Shown here in pieces: positions 33,165 through 42,029 of a stretch of DNA of 64,000 nt. Source of the DNA: Flavobacterium haoranii (GTDB lineage: Bacteria; Bacteroidota; Bacteroidia; Flavobacteriales; Flavobacteriaceae). A program made the translations under genes and the position numbers. Position 1 is the first letter of the stretch; each line of letters opens with the position of its first letter. The stretch lies in NCBI GenBank assembly GCA_003246205.1, contig QKBC01000003.1, positions 1-64,000 of the forward strand, in the 5' to 3' direction. Under the pieces are notes generated by a model. The model was not told the origin of the DNA. It did not search any database and was given only the letters and a program-made list of their open reading frames with translations.

Positions 33165-35620
33165 TAGTTATTTTTTATATTTTGAACTTCTTTAACCAAT
33201 TGATTCAAAAGTTCTTGTTGTTGCTGTAACTGCGTTTTTAGCAATTCAATTTCACTTTGTTGTTGGCTAATTGTAGCTTCTTGTTCTTGAATTGCCTTAA
33301 CCATAGGTGCAATTAAATCGTTATAGCGAACACCATAAAAACCGTTTTTATCTTTAGAAATAATGCCGTTGTTTGTAGCACCAAATTGGTCTAAAGAAGT
33401 CTCCAACTCTTGTGCAATGAAACCGTATTCTGTTTTTTTAGATTCGTCATTTTTACGGGTGTAAAAAACCGGTTTTAAAGATTTAATGAAGTTTAACCCA
33501 AGATTTGAAGGTTGTATATTTTCTTTCCATCTTCTATCGGAAGTTGTAGTCCAAGCTACTTGAATACCAGCATACGTAATAGCATTATTTCCTATTTTTA
33601 CTTGGTTGCTTCCAGCTTGTGCTTGATATCCTATAGCAATACTATTAGTAGCGGTTGATATGCTCTCATTTGCTTGATTACCAATAGCAACATTGCTATC
33701 GCCACTAGTTAATGCGTTTAATGCACTAAATCCTAGAGCGACGTTTTTATCGCCTGTTGTTAAAGACCTAAGTGCAACATTAAGTGCTAAATTGTAATTT
33801 CCATCGATATTGTGTGATAAAGAATAGAAACCAATGCTTACGTTTCCAGCTCCCGTGGTATTTGCTTCGTTAGCGTAACTACCAAGAGCAATGTTTTGAC
33901 TTCCGGTTGTATTTGCAGTTAAACTATTGATTCCTAAAGCAATATTATAAGCGCCATTTGTATTTTGATTCAGAGCAAGTTCGCCAATTCCGATATTATT
34001 ATAACCAGAATTATTGAATAAAGTTTCTTTTCCAATTCCAACATTGTCATGTCCTCCATTATTAGCATTTCCATATAAAGCTTTATACCCTATTGCTACA
34101 TTGTAGTTGCCATAAGTATGAGAGTAAAAAGTTTGATAGCCTAAAGCAGTATTTCCCATACCTGAATAATTAGAATACATTGATTCACTCCCTAAAGCCA
34201 GATTAGCTGTTCCTGATGTGTTCCTGTATAGTGCCTGATATCCAATTCCTGTATTATCTGAACTTGTAGTTGAAGTAGAATTATAGGAATATCCTGATTT
34301 ATAGCCAAAGTAAGTGTCATTGTAGTTTTTCTTAGTTGGGACTAAACTTGCCCCTGCTTGGTAACCAAAAGTTGTTTTAGTATCATCAGAGGTTCCAATA
34401 TAAGCCGATTTTTCATTATTTACTTTAAAAACTAGTGCTGCATCGTCAGTGTTTCCAATAAAATTAGTAGTTTCATCTGTGCCTGTATTTCCATCTAAAT
34501 TCCAACCTGTAGAACCTCCTGAAGTTAAGCCTGATAAATCTACACTATTTCCATTGTCGATAGAAAGAATGTTTCCTGTTAAAGATAAGTTTTGTGCATC
34601 GGTATTATCTAAATAAGTAGATAAATCAACGCTGTTTCCGTTTTCAATGACAAGTGAATTACCGGTTAACGATAAGTTTTGATTGTCTGTTAAATCGCCA
34701 ACTACTTGAAGCGGACTTGCAGCGGTTCCGTCTCCTGATAAAGTTGCATTGGTTACCACAGTTTGTGTTCCCCAATTGTCAGCGCCAGTTGGTAGAATAA
34801 CCGTATTCCCATTACTAATAGAAAGTGAGTTTCCAACTAAGTCTAAACTTTGTGCATCGGTATTATCTAAATAAGTAGATAAATCTATACTGTTTCCGTT
34901 TTCAATGGCAAGTGAATTACCGGTTAACGATAAGTTTTGATTATCGGTTAAATCACCAATCACTTGTAAAGGGTTTGCAGCGGTTCCGTCTCCGGATAAA
35001 GTTGCATTGGTTACCACAGTTTGTGTTCCCCAATTATCAGCACCAGTTGGTAAAATAACCGTATTTCCATTACTAATAGAAAGTGAGTTTCCAACTAAGT
35101 CTAAACTTTGTGCATCGGTATTATCTAAATAAGTAGATAAATCAACACTGTTTCCGTTTTCAATGGCAAGTGAATTACCGGTTAACGATAAATTCTGATT
35201 GTCTGTAATTCCACCAACAATTGTTTCTGCTGTTTTTGCATGTAAAGCATACGGAACACTAATTAATTGCGTTGTTCCACTTATTGTGTAACTGTTTCCA
35301 CCTAATGGATCAATTTCTGTCTTAATAAAATAAGGTCCGTTTGACCAATCAACAGTAGAAAAATCATCAGAAGTAGTTCCGTTGCCAATTTCAAAAGTTA
35401 CTAGACCATTAGCGTTTGAAGTTGGGTTATGTGTTTCACTATAAACTGAAATCCCTGATGCGGAACCTTGTAAAATACTTATTTGTATACCAATAGATTG
35501 GTTCGCTAAAAGTTGATTTGCGTTATCTCTAATTATGGTTTGATAACTCACTTTTTCTGGAGTTTGTGACCAAGAAATAGTAAAAATTAGAAAAGATAAA
35601 AGAGTTAATATTTTTTTCAT
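33164..35620 (-). CDS. Fibre-like secreted protein with C-terminal S74 chaperone domain
   Basis: This 818-residue protein has a signal peptide (through FTISWSQ), an N-terminal domain (VSYQTIIRDNANQLLANQSI) frequent in Bacteroidota surface proteins, 86-residue tandem repeats (about residues 140-350), and a long region of trimeric-adhesin-like head repeats (NTALGYQTFY, NVAIGYKALY, NIALGINSL). It ends with an S74 intramolecular chaperone domain (TTSDRRWKENIQ through YGFIAQELE) and a coiled coil. S74 domains trimerise phage tail spikes and then cleave themselves off; here the protein is more likely a trimeric surface fibre. No phage genes are nearby. Confidence 0.9.
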   Translation of the reverse strand: MKKILTLLSFLIFTISWSQTPEKVSYQTIIRDNANQLLANQSIGIQISILQGSASGISVYSETHNPTSNANGLVTFEIGNGTTSDDFSTVDWSNGPYFIKTEIDPLGGNSYTISGTTQLISVPYALHAKTAETIVGGITDNQNLSLTGNSLAIENGNSVDLSTYLDNTDAQSLDLVGNSLSISNGNTVILPTGADNWGTQTVVTNATLSGDGTAANPLQVIGDLTDNQNLSLTGNSLAIENGNSIDLSTYLDNTDAQSLDLVGNSLSISNGNTVILPTGADNWGTQTVVTNATLSGDGTAASPLQVVGDLTDNQNLSLTGNSLVIENGNSVDLSTYLDNTDAQNLSLTGNILSIDNGNSVDLSGLTSGGSTGWNLDGNTGTDETTNFIGNTDDAALVFKVNNEKSAYIGTSDDTKTTFGYQAGASLVPTKKNYNDTYFGYKSGYSYNSTSTTSSDNTGIGYQALYRNTSGTANLALGSESMYSNYSGMGNTALGYQTFYSHTYGNYNVAIGYKALYGNANNGGHDNVGIGKETLFNNSGYNNIGIGELALNQNTNGAYNIALGINSLTANTTGSQNIALGSYANEANTTGAGNVSIGFYSLSHNIDGNYNLALNVALRSLTTGDKNVALGFSALNALTSGDSNVAIGNQANESISTATNSIAIGYQAQAGSNQVKIGNNAITYAGIQVAWTTTSDRRWKENIQPSNLGLNFIKSLKPVFYTRKNDESKKTEYGFIAQELETSLDQFGATNNGIISKDKNGFYGVRYNDLIAPMVKAIQEQEATISQQQSEIELLKTQLQQQQELLNQLVKEVQNIKNN
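34600..35200 (-). repeat. 258-bp tandem repeat in the S74 protein gene
   Basis: A unit of exactly 258 bp (86 codons) recurs, with the anchor coding for LTDNQNLSLTG at 34681, 34939 and 35197. The two complete copies are nearly identical in DNA. Each unit encodes DNQNLSLTGNSLAIENGN, then SLDLVGNSLSISNGNTVI, then WGTQTVVTNATLSGDG. Such identity allows copy-number change by slippage or recombination. Confidence 0.9.
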
Positions 35621-35623
35621 GAG

Positions 35624-36094
35624 TTAGTCTTTTTTAATTATTTTGAAAGTATTGCCAATGCTGTTATTTTTTAAAATGTTTAGTAGAAATGTAGCTTGTG
35701 GTAGTTGGCTAACATTAATTGTAGTTTCTGAATTACTTAGTTTTCCTGATTGGATTAATCGCCCGTTGATATCAAATAATTGGTACTCTAAGCCTTCAAA
35801 TTCCTGTATAGAAATCGTAACGAATTGTGTAGTAGGGTTTGGAAACACACTAATATTGTTTATCAATCCAAAGTCTTTTATCTCAAGAACTGATATTTCA
35901 TAAGGTTGCTGTACGCCTTCAATTATGTTTACATTTCCGTTAGTTTGAAAAGTATAATTAGTTTGTCCAACACTATAGCTTGAAGATCCTCCTGAACCAA
36001 TTGTTTCACCACCGGCACTAACACTGTTTTCTTGAGCTAGTAGCATATTAATAGCTAATACACAAAATCCGGTATATAATAATCTCATTTTCAT
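35624..36094 (-). CDS. Small secreted protein with T9SS type A sorting domain
   Basis: This 156-residue protein has a signal peptide (KMRLLYTGFCVLAINMLLAQ), a short middle part with SAGGETIGSGGSSSYSVGQ and NVIEGVQQPYEI, and a full T9SS type A domain (ISVFPNPTTQFVTISI through NTFKIIKK). The small beta-rich part matches a class of short T9SS proteins found beside S74-type proteins in Bacteroidota, with no known activity. It lies 3 bp upstream of the S74 gene, so they are probably co-expressed and may interact. Confidence 0.88.
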   Translation of the reverse strand: MKMRLLYTGFCVLAINMLLAQENSVSAGGETIGSGGSSSYSVGQTNYTFQTNGNVNIIEGVQQPYEISVLEIKDFGLINNISVFPNPTTQFVTISIQEFEGLEYQLFDINGRLIQSGKLSNSETTINVSQLPQATFLLNILKNNSIGNTFKIIKKD

Positions 36095-36104
36095 ATTTTT
36101 ATAA

Positions 36105-37595
36105 TTAAATCCCGAATTTTTTACCTAAGCCTTTTAGCTTGCTTTCTTTTTTAGGTTGACTAGTAGAAGAACTGGTGTTTGAAGTATTGTTTTGAGTGGT
36201 AGCTTCCTTTTGTTCTTCTTTTATTTCACCACGTTTGCCAATGAATTTTCCGTCAATCCATGCACTTTGAATTTCGTCAAATGTTACAAAATAGCGGTTG
36301 CTATTGTATTCGTCTATTTTGGCAATTTTACCGGTGTAAAAATCTTTTCCTTGTCCGTTCCAGTTTACAATTACATTGTCGCCAATGTTGAACTTTTCTG
36401 GTCCGGCTATTGTTCCGGTGTTAATAGCTTCACCACAATTACTGTCTCCAGCTTGTTTGCAAGCATTGATTTGAGAAGAATTAGGGCCATAAGCAAATGC
36501 TAAATCAGATATTTTATAAACATCTCCTTCTTTTTGAACAGCAATGCGACCAAAAGAATATTTTTCTCGGTCATAGAATTGCAACATTCCGCTTTGTTGG
36601 TGTTTTATACTTGGATGTTCACAGTAAATAGTAGCATACGTTTTTACACCATTTTTGATGTTTTCTACTAATTGTTTTCCTCTTTCGTTTAAAGTCGCTG
36701 CTGAACCATTTTCGAAGTAAAAAGAAGAAAGCATGTGATAGGCCATTAATTCCGCTTTTTTAGCATCACCACTATACATCACATTATGAATCCAAACAAT
36801 AGCTTCTCTGTCGTTTTTAAAGGCAGGTATGTCGATAGAACCCATTGCAGCCAATTGCTTTTTAGCTATTTCATCGCCATACATCTCTTGCATGTTGCGA
36901 AGGTTTTGAGATTCTTCACTGCTAATTTTTTTGGTTTCTAAAACTTCCTCTTTTCCATAACTAGTTGAAATCACAGCCATTTGAACCGGAAGCCAAGGAG
37001 AATCTTTATAGATTTTTTTTGCGGTATTGTCATAAGTACCATTTCCGCAATCTTTGTATAAGCGAACGGGGAAAGTGGCTTTTACTTTTTGAAATTCGGT
37101 ATAGCTTACTTTTTTGAAATAGATGGCTTCCACATTGAATTCTACACTATTGAAAGTATGCCAATTGAATTTTGGTTCTTTAGCTAATTTAAAAACCGGT
37201 TTTTCGAAGTAAGCGCCTTGGTAGCCTACCATAGAATTTTCTAAGACAGCAACTATTTCTTTTTCCGTTGGATTTGGAATACCATCGTACCAACCAGAAC
37301 CGAAATAGCTTCTGTTATAGGACCATTTTCCGCCTCTGAAATCATAGCGATAATCAGAACGTTCCCAACGGTAAATATTTGGAACTTCTGTTTTCCATTT
37401 GCTTTCGGCGGTGCGTTCGTACCATTTTTCGGTAACGGTAGTGTGAACGGTTCCTTTTGCACTGGTAAATCTTACATCGATAGCGCCTTTTCCTTTTAAT
37501 AAGGAAACGATAGTAGCATCTGAAGGCTGTGCAAAACTATTGGTTGAAAAAATACTTAATAATAGAGTAGTAAGTAGTAGTAAAGAATTTTTCAT
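36105..37595 (-). CDS. Secreted protein of unknown family, with duplicated domain elsewhere
   Basis: This 496-residue protein has a signal peptide (MKNSLLLLTT through STNSFAQ). Residues about 24-245 form the same domain as the lipoprotein at 32439-33164. A middle region of about 120 residues (ERGKQLVENIKNGVKTYATI, then YKISDLAFAYGPNSSQINAC) and a short SH3/Tudor-like segment (FNIGDNVIVNWNGQGKDFYTGKI, cut here to its core DNVIVNWNGQGKDFY) follow, then a Ser/Lys-rich tail. I do not recognise the main domain. It is the first gene of the operon and lies 120 bp downstream of the second LytTR regulator gene. Confidence 0.8.
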   Translation of the reverse strand: MKNSLLLLTTLLLSIFSTNSFAQPSDATIVSLLKGKGAIDVRFTSAKGTVHTTVTEKWYERTAESKWKTEVPNIYRWERSDYRYDFRGGKWSYNRSYFGSGWYDGIPNPTEKEIVAVLENSMVGYQGAYFEKPVFKLAKEPKFNWHTFNSVEFNVEAIYFKKVSYTEFQKVKATFPVRLYKDCGNGTYDNTAKKIYKDSPWLPVQMAVISTSYGKEEVLETKKISSEESQNLRNMQEMYGDEIAKKQLAAMGSIDIPAFKNDREAIVWIHNVMYSGDAKKAELMAYHMLSSFYFENGSAATLNERGKQLVENIKNGVKTYATIYCEHPSIKHQQSGMLQFYDREKYSFGRIAVQKEGDVYKISDLAFAYGPNSSQINACKQAGDSNCGEAINTGTIAGPEKFNIGDNVIVNWNGQGKDFYTGKIAKIDEYNSNRYFVTFDEIQSAWIDGKFIGKRGEIKEEQKEATTQNNTSNTSSSTSQPKKESKLKGLGKKFGI

Positions 37596-37661
37596 AGTTG
37601 TTGATTTTAACGTTGTAAAAATACAAATGCTTAAAAATCAATAACTTGTAAAAAATATTTT

Positions 37662-37678
37662 TTTAGTGAATCACTAAA
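37662..37678. promoter_or_regulatory. Palindrome upstream of the 37595 operon
   Basis: Arms TTTAGTGA and TCACTAAA flank a single central base. The site is 67-83 bp upstream of the first ATG of the secreted-protein operon and downstream of the LytTR gene. It could be an operator or a weak hairpin; the sequence after it is not T-rich on the minus strand. Confidence 0.4.
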
Positions 37679-37715
37679 TTATAAGGGTGGAAGTATGTTT
37701 TTTATGGGTGAATGA

Positions 37716-38426
37716 TTAGAGTAGATTTATCATTTTTAGTAATTCTTCTCGGTGCGACTTCCCAACGGATATTTTATGACTATTTATATATACATTACTT
37801 TCGTCTATAAAATCGATATGTTTAATATTGATAACAAAGGAACGATGCACTCTTAAAAAATGCTGCTGAGGTAATTTTTCTTCAACTGATTTTAAGGTAT
37901 GTGTAATCAGAAATTTATTGTCGTTGGTATGGAGAAAGCAATAGTTGTCGTAGGCTTCAAAATGGCTAACATCCATTGCCGGAACTTTCACCATTTTACC
38001 TTGGTGCTTTACAAAGAAATCTTCTAAAGTTTTTTCGGATTCCATTTTGGGCTGTTCCGTATTCTTTTTGAATAACCCCAAGGTTACGTTTGCCAATAAG
38101 TTTTCTTCTGTAAAAGGTTTTACAATATAGCCTACCGGATTACATTCTTTTATGCGTTGAATCGTTATAGGGTCAGCTAAAGAAGTGATAAAAATGTATG
38201 GAATTTTTAATTCGGCATCAATTTTTTTAGCCAAATCAATTCCATCACCATTTCCTTCCAATGTAATGTCTAATAAAATTAAACTTGGTTTGATTTCGGA
38301 AATCTCTTCGTAAGCATCCTCAATATTATCGGCATCGCCCACAATTTGATAATGGTACTTTTTTAGAGCCGTTTCAATGGTTTGCTCAATTAGAGGTTCG
38401 TCTTCAACTATATAAATTCTATTCAT
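37716..38426 (-). CDS. LytTR-family response regulator (second pair)
   Basis: This 236-residue protein has a receiver domain (about residues 1-120) with E8-D9-E10, phosphoacceptor D53 (LILLDITLEG), S82 and K103-P104, and a C-terminal LytTR domain (about 135-236; HFEAYDNYCFLHTNDNKF, FLRVHRSFVIN, ISVGKSHREELLKMI). Its ATG overlaps the stop of the partner kinase by one base. The predicted DNA target type, two or more short direct repeats about 21 bp apart, is present upstream of the kinase gene. The secreted-protein operon at 31976-37595 follows directly and is a plausible target. Confidence 0.94.
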   Translation of the reverse strand: MNRIYIVEDEPLIEQTIETALKKYHYQIVGDADNIEDAYEEISEIKPSLILLDITLEGNGDGIDLAKKIDAELKIPYIFITSLADPITIQRIKECNPVGYIVKPFTEENLLANVTLGLFKKNTEQPKMESEKTLEDFFVKHQGKMVKVPAMDVSHFEAYDNYCFLHTNDNKFLITHTLKSVEEKLPQQHFLRVHRSFVINIKHIDFIDESNVYINSHKISVGKSHREELLKMINLL

Positions 38427-40321
38427 TAGACTAAAGTAAAACGTTTCATAATAATGGTTACTGTTGTTCCGTTTTCGCTTGTAAAAGTAACTTTTCCTTT
38501 TAATTTTTTAGATAAAGAGTGGATTAATTTTATACCGAATGAATCCGGATTAGGTTCTTTTACCAATCCTTTTCCATTATCAGAAACCGTTAAAATTAAC
38601 TCTTCTTCTTGTTTGTGTAAGTCGACTTTTATTTCCGGAGTTGTGAAACTTTCATCAAAAGCATGTTTAATAACATTGGTTACCAATTCGTTTACGATTA
38701 AACCAATTGGCGTTATCGTATCAATATTGAAAACTAAATTATCAACATTAATCACTGTTTGCAGATTTTTAATTTTGGTCGCTTGATATTCGGTTAAATC
38801 GTTGACTAAATCGGTAATGTATTCTTTAGCATTAATTCCCACGATTTCGTCTCTATTATACAACCGTTGGTGAATTAAAATCATCGAACGAACTCTGTTT
38901 TGTGCTTCACGAATCGCCTCAATTGCCGCTTTGTTTTGCAAACTTTCCGATTGTAAATACAGCAAACTGGAAACAATTTGGAAATTGTTTTTAACGCGAT
39001 GATGTGTTTCTTTTAATAATGTGTTTTTTTCATCGACCAATGTTTCCAAAATTTTCTTTTGACTGGCTAATTTTCGTCTTTGTTTGTTTACAATATAAAT
39101 ACTGGAAATGACAATAAGTAAAACGAATCCTAATGCGATGATATAATTGTATAATCGTTTTTGTTCTGCTTCTTTTTCTTCAATGAGTTTTTGTTTTTTA
39201 TCGGTTTCATAAACAATTTCTAATTCGTTCAAATTCCGATTCGATTCAATGGAAAAAACCGAATCTTTCATTTGAGAATACAATATGTAATTTTTTAAAG
39301 CTTTTTCAGGATGCTGTAGTTTTTCTTCTATTTCATAAACCGAATGATACAAATCGCTTAAAAGTTCATTGCGTTCGGTGGCTTTGGCATGAAAAATACT
39401 TTGGTTGTAATATTTCAATGCTTCTTGAAGATTATTTTCTTTTTCAAATACATTTCCCAAACCTTTATAGCAAAAAGCTAATGTATTTTCGTCAGTATTT
39501 TTAATTAAGACTTTTTCGGCATCTAAAAAGAATTTTTTGGCATTTTTTAAATCATTTAGGCAATAATAAGCTTCTCCAATATTTGATAAAGATGTTCCAA
39601 TATCATAAGAACTTTGCAATTCTAAAGAAAGGTTGTAGGAAGCATTAGCATACCACAACGCACTATCGCAATGTTTTTGGTTTTGATGAATAATACCGAT
39701 GTTACTATAAGTGTAACAAACACCTTTTTTATCGTTTAGTAGTTTTTTTATTTTTAAAGATTTTGAAAAATATTCTAAAGCCTTTTGGCTATTGTTTTTG
39801 GTTCGGTAGATAAGACCAATATTATTGAAAGTTTTAGCAAGCGTTTTTTCATCTTTAATTTTCTCTTGAATTTTAGCTGCTTCTAAGTAATTCTCAAGCG
39901 CTTTAGCATAAACACCACGGTAATAATAACTGGCGCCAATATTCAGGTAGACTTTTGCCATACCTATTTCTTCATTTATACTTTGGTATTTGTCATAGCT
40001 TTTTTGGTAATTAGCAATGGCTAAATCATATTTTCCATGGAAATCATTGGCAGAACCTAAACAGGTGTAAGCCTCTGCTTCCAGTTTCGGATATTTTTTT
40101 TCAGCCATTGATAAAGCTTCTTCTGCAAAAGCAATTGAAGAATCATAATCAGTGGGAGCAATTTCCCAGCTCAAATCATTTAGAATCTTAATTTTTTCTT
40201 CATCAGTTTTACTTTTTGCCAATTCCTTCTTCAAAGAATCTATTACTTCTTGAGCATAACCGTCAGAAAGTGTAAATAAAGTAAATAAAATACAATAAGT
40301 TAAGAGTAGTCTTTTTTTCAT
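38426..40321 (-). CDS. TPR-containing sensor histidine kinase (second pair)
   Basis: Starting at the ATG at 40321, this 631-residue protein has a clean signal peptide (MKKRLLLTYC through SDGYAQ). A longer frame from 40384 adds 21 residues that do not look like a leader. About six TPR repeats follow (for example AKTFNNIGLIYRTKNNSQKA), then one membrane segment (IIALGFVLLIVISSIYIV), a HisKA_2-type box (LLKETHHRVKNNFQIVSSLL) and an ATPase domain with N box (IGLIVNELVTNVIKHAF), G1 (VSDNGKGL) and G2 (SFGIKLIHSLSKKLKG). Unlike the first kinase of the window it has all ATP-binding boxes. The signal is unknown. Confidence 0.94.
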   Translation of the reverse strand: MKKRLLLTYCILFTLFTLSDGYAQEVIDSLKKELAKSKTDEEKIKILNDLSWEIAPTDYDSSIAFAEEALSMAEKKYPKLEAEAYTCLGSANDFHGKYDLAIANYQKSYDKYQSINEEIGMAKVYLNIGASYYYRGVYAKALENYLEAAKIQEKIKDEKTLAKTFNNIGLIYRTKNNSQKALEYFSKSLKIKKLLNDKKGVCYTYSNIGIIHQNQKHCDSALWYANASYNLSLELQSSYDIGTSLSNIGEAYYCLNDLKNAKKFFLDAEKVLIKNTDENTLAFCYKGLGNVFEKENNLQEALKYYNQSIFHAKATERNELLSDLYHSVYEIEEKLQHPEKALKNYILYSQMKDSVFSIESNRNLNELEIVYETDKKQKLIEEKEAEQKRLYNYIIALGFVLLIVISSIYIVNKQRRKLASQKKILETLVDEKNTLLKETHHRVKNNFQIVSSLLYLQSESLQNKAAIEAIREAQNRVRSMILIHQRLYNRDEIVGINAKEYITDLVNDLTEYQATKIKNLQTVINVDNLVFNIDTITPIGLIVNELVTNVIKHAFDESFTTPEIKVDLHKQEEELILTVSDNGKGLVKEPNPDSFGIKLIHSLSKKLKGKVTFTSENGTTVTIIMKRFTLV

Positions 40322-40454
40322 ATAAACGGGCTTGCTTTTCAAATTTAGTATTATTTTTAGAAACAATCTTAAAAAATTATTCAATAAAATAGTATTAATT
40401 TTTGCTGCTATAAATTGAGATTTGCCTAATCTGTATTCCTAAAGAGTATAATAA

Positions 40455-40503
40455 TTTCATAACCTGAAAACAGGGTTTCATGGAAAAGAATTCAGGTTTC
40501 ATG
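40455..40503. promoter_or_regulatory. Three 21-bp-phased TTTCAT direct repeats, probable LytTR site
   Basis: TTTCAT starts at 40455, 40476 and 40497, exactly 21 bp apart. The last two copies extend to an identical 9-mer GGTTTCATG (40474-40482 and 40495-40503) with a 12-bp spacer. LytTR domains are known to bind two imperfect 9-bp direct repeats spaced by 12-13 bp, often with a GTT core, which is present here. The site lies about 150 bp upstream of the LytTR kinase operon, so autoregulation is the simplest inference. Confidence 0.6.
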
Positions 40504-40547
40504 AACTTTATGAGTTTGCTGAAAACTTTATTAACTAGTTTTAGGGT

Positions 40548-40637
40548 ATGAATAAGTCAGTTTGCGCATATAATTTAATTTTTGCTGTTTCAGTTTTAGT
40601 TTTGATTCTTAACCTAATTGTACTATTTGTACTATAA
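40548..40637 (+). CDS. Possible 29-aa hydrophobic peptide
   Basis: An ATG opens a 29-codon frame ending TAA: MNKSVCAYNLIFAVSVLVLI followed by more hydrophobic residues (LNLIVLFVL), a single predicted membrane helix. There is no convincing promoter or homologue, and short hydrophobic frames occur by chance in AT-rich DNA. It is listed because it occupies the otherwise empty divergent region next to a kinase gene. Confidence 0.2.
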   Translation: MNKSVCAYNLIFAVSVLVLILNLIVLFVL

Positions 40638-40720
40638 GGAATTGTTAGAATCTCGTTAAACTTTACTGAGAATCAATTTTCTAGGTGAAGAATTCTTTAC
40701 TTTGCATAAAATAGTGATTT

Positions 40721-41956
40721 ATGTATCGTATTATTGTCCCGATATTGCTTTTTATTTTCGTAGAAATATATTCTTTTCAAGCAGTTAAAACAGTTGCTAA
40801 GTCGAAGTGGATATTGTTGGTCTATGGTATAATTTCCATAGCCTTCTTACTTTATTTGGCGTATTATTTTTTTACTTTCGATAGGAACACAGCACAAGAC
40901 AAACGTTTTCAATGGACTATTGGTATATTCTTGCTCTTGTATTTGCCTAAAATTATTTTGACATTAACATTATTCTCTGAAGACATTTTCAGATTGTCTC
41001 AAGGAGTTTTCCGATATTTTTCAAAAAGCAGTGGTGCTACAGCGAGCTTTTTACCGGAACGAAGAAGATTCGTGAGTCAAATGGCGTTAGCTTTAGCAGC
41101 AGTTCCTTTTACATCACTTTTGTACGGAATGACAAAAGGAAAGTACAATTTCAAAGTAATGAAACAAACTTTGTTTTTTCCGGATCTGCCTGAGAGTTTT
41201 GACGGAACAACGATAACCCATATTTCAGATATTCACAGTGGTAGTTTTGATGATGCTGAAAAAATACAATATGCTATTGATTTAATTAACGAGCAGCAAT
41301 CCGATTTAGTTCTATTTACCGGAGATATTGTAAACACACATGCATCAGAGATGCATCCTTGGATTGATACTTTTAAAAGAATTCATAAACCGACTTTAGG
41401 GAAATATTCGGTTCTGGGAAATCATGATTATGGAGAATATTATGATTGGAGTTCTAAGGAAGCTAAAGAAGAAAATTTTCAAGCGATTAAAGATTTGCAC
41501 CCAAAAATAGATTTCAAATTATTGCTCAACGAAAATGTAGAAATCAAAAAAGGAAATGATGTTATCAAAATTGTAGGAGTTGAAAACTGGGGAATGCATT
41601 TTAAAAAAGCAGGAGATTTAGCCAAAGCTTCAGAAGGATTGAAACAGAATGATTTTAAAATATTAATGAGCCACGACCCAAGTCATTGGGAACATGAAGT
41701 AAAAACACATCCTAACAATTATCATTTAACACTTTCCGGGCATACGCATGGTTTTCAATTTGGCATTGAGATTCCGGGCTGGATTAAATGGAGCCCTGTT
41801 CAATACATGTATAAACAATGGGCCGGATTGTATGAAAATTTAGGACGCTATGTGTATGTTAATCGAGGATTTGGCTTTCACGCTTATCCTGGAAGAGTAG
41901 GTATTATGCCTGAAATTACGGTTATTGAACTAAAAAAAGGAGAAAATGTAGCATAA
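40721..41956 (+). CDS. Membrane-anchored metallophosphoesterase
   Basis: This 411-residue protein has an N-terminal part with three to four membrane segments (about residues 1-100) and a calcineurin-like phosphoesterase domain with the metal-binding series: D170-x-H172 (THISDIHSG), GD (LFTGDIVNTH), GNHD (VLGNHDYG), a later H (LMSHDPSHW) and GHTHG (LSGHTHGFQFG). The layout resembles YaeI/YkuE-type phosphodiesterases, some of which act on lipid or UDP-linked substrates at the membrane. The substrate is unknown here. The catalytic domain probably faces the periplasm after the last segment, but topology is uncertain. Confidence 0.93.
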   Translation: MYRIIVPILLFIFVEIYSFQAVKTVAKSKWILLVYGIISIAFLLYLAYYFFTFDRNTAQDKRFQWTIGIFLLLYLPKIILTLTLFSEDIFRLSQGVFRYFSKSSGATASFLPERRRFVSQMALALAAVPFTSLLYGMTKGKYNFKVMKQTLFFPDLPESFDGTTITHISDIHSGSFDDAEKIQYAIDLINEQQSDLVLFTGDIVNTHASEMHPWIDTFKRIHKPTLGKYSVLGNHDYGEYYDWSSKEAKEENFQAIKDLHPKIDFKLLLNENVEIKKGNDVIKIVGVENWGMHFKKAGDLAKASEGLKQNDFKILMSHDPSHWEHEVKTHPNNYHLTLSGHTHGFQFGIEIPGWIKWSPVQYMYKQWAGLYENLGRYVYVNRGFGFHAYPGRVGIMPEITVIELKKGENVA

Positions 41957-41970
41957 TTCAGTAAAAATGT

Positions 41971-41978
41971 TACATTTG
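41971..41978 (+). promoter_or_regulatory. Candidate -7 box of the thioredoxin-like gene
   Basis: TACATTTG matches TAnnTTTG and lies 51 bp upstream of the ATG. No TTTG is present at -33, so it is a partial match. Confidence 0.45.
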
Positions 41979-42029
41979 TATATTGTTTTCTGAGGAAAAT
42001 GTATTTTTTGATAGTATAAAATCAATTTT

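Larger units (their letters stand above)
40322..40720. other. 399-bp divergent intergenic region
   Basis: This region separates the kinase/LytTR operon (minus) from the metallophosphoesterase gene (plus). It holds the 21-bp-phased TTTCAT repeats at 40455-40503 and a possible 29-aa frame at 40548-40637. A partial -7-like box (TTACTTTG, 40697-40704) precedes the plus-strand gene. Nothing else is recognised. Confidence 0.5.

Noticed and set aside
33164..35620. Tail-fibre protein suggesting a prophage
   Set aside because: The S74 domain is shared with phage tail spikes, but the protein has a signal peptide and lies among T9SS and lipoprotein genes. No integrase, capsid, terminase or lysis gene is nearby.
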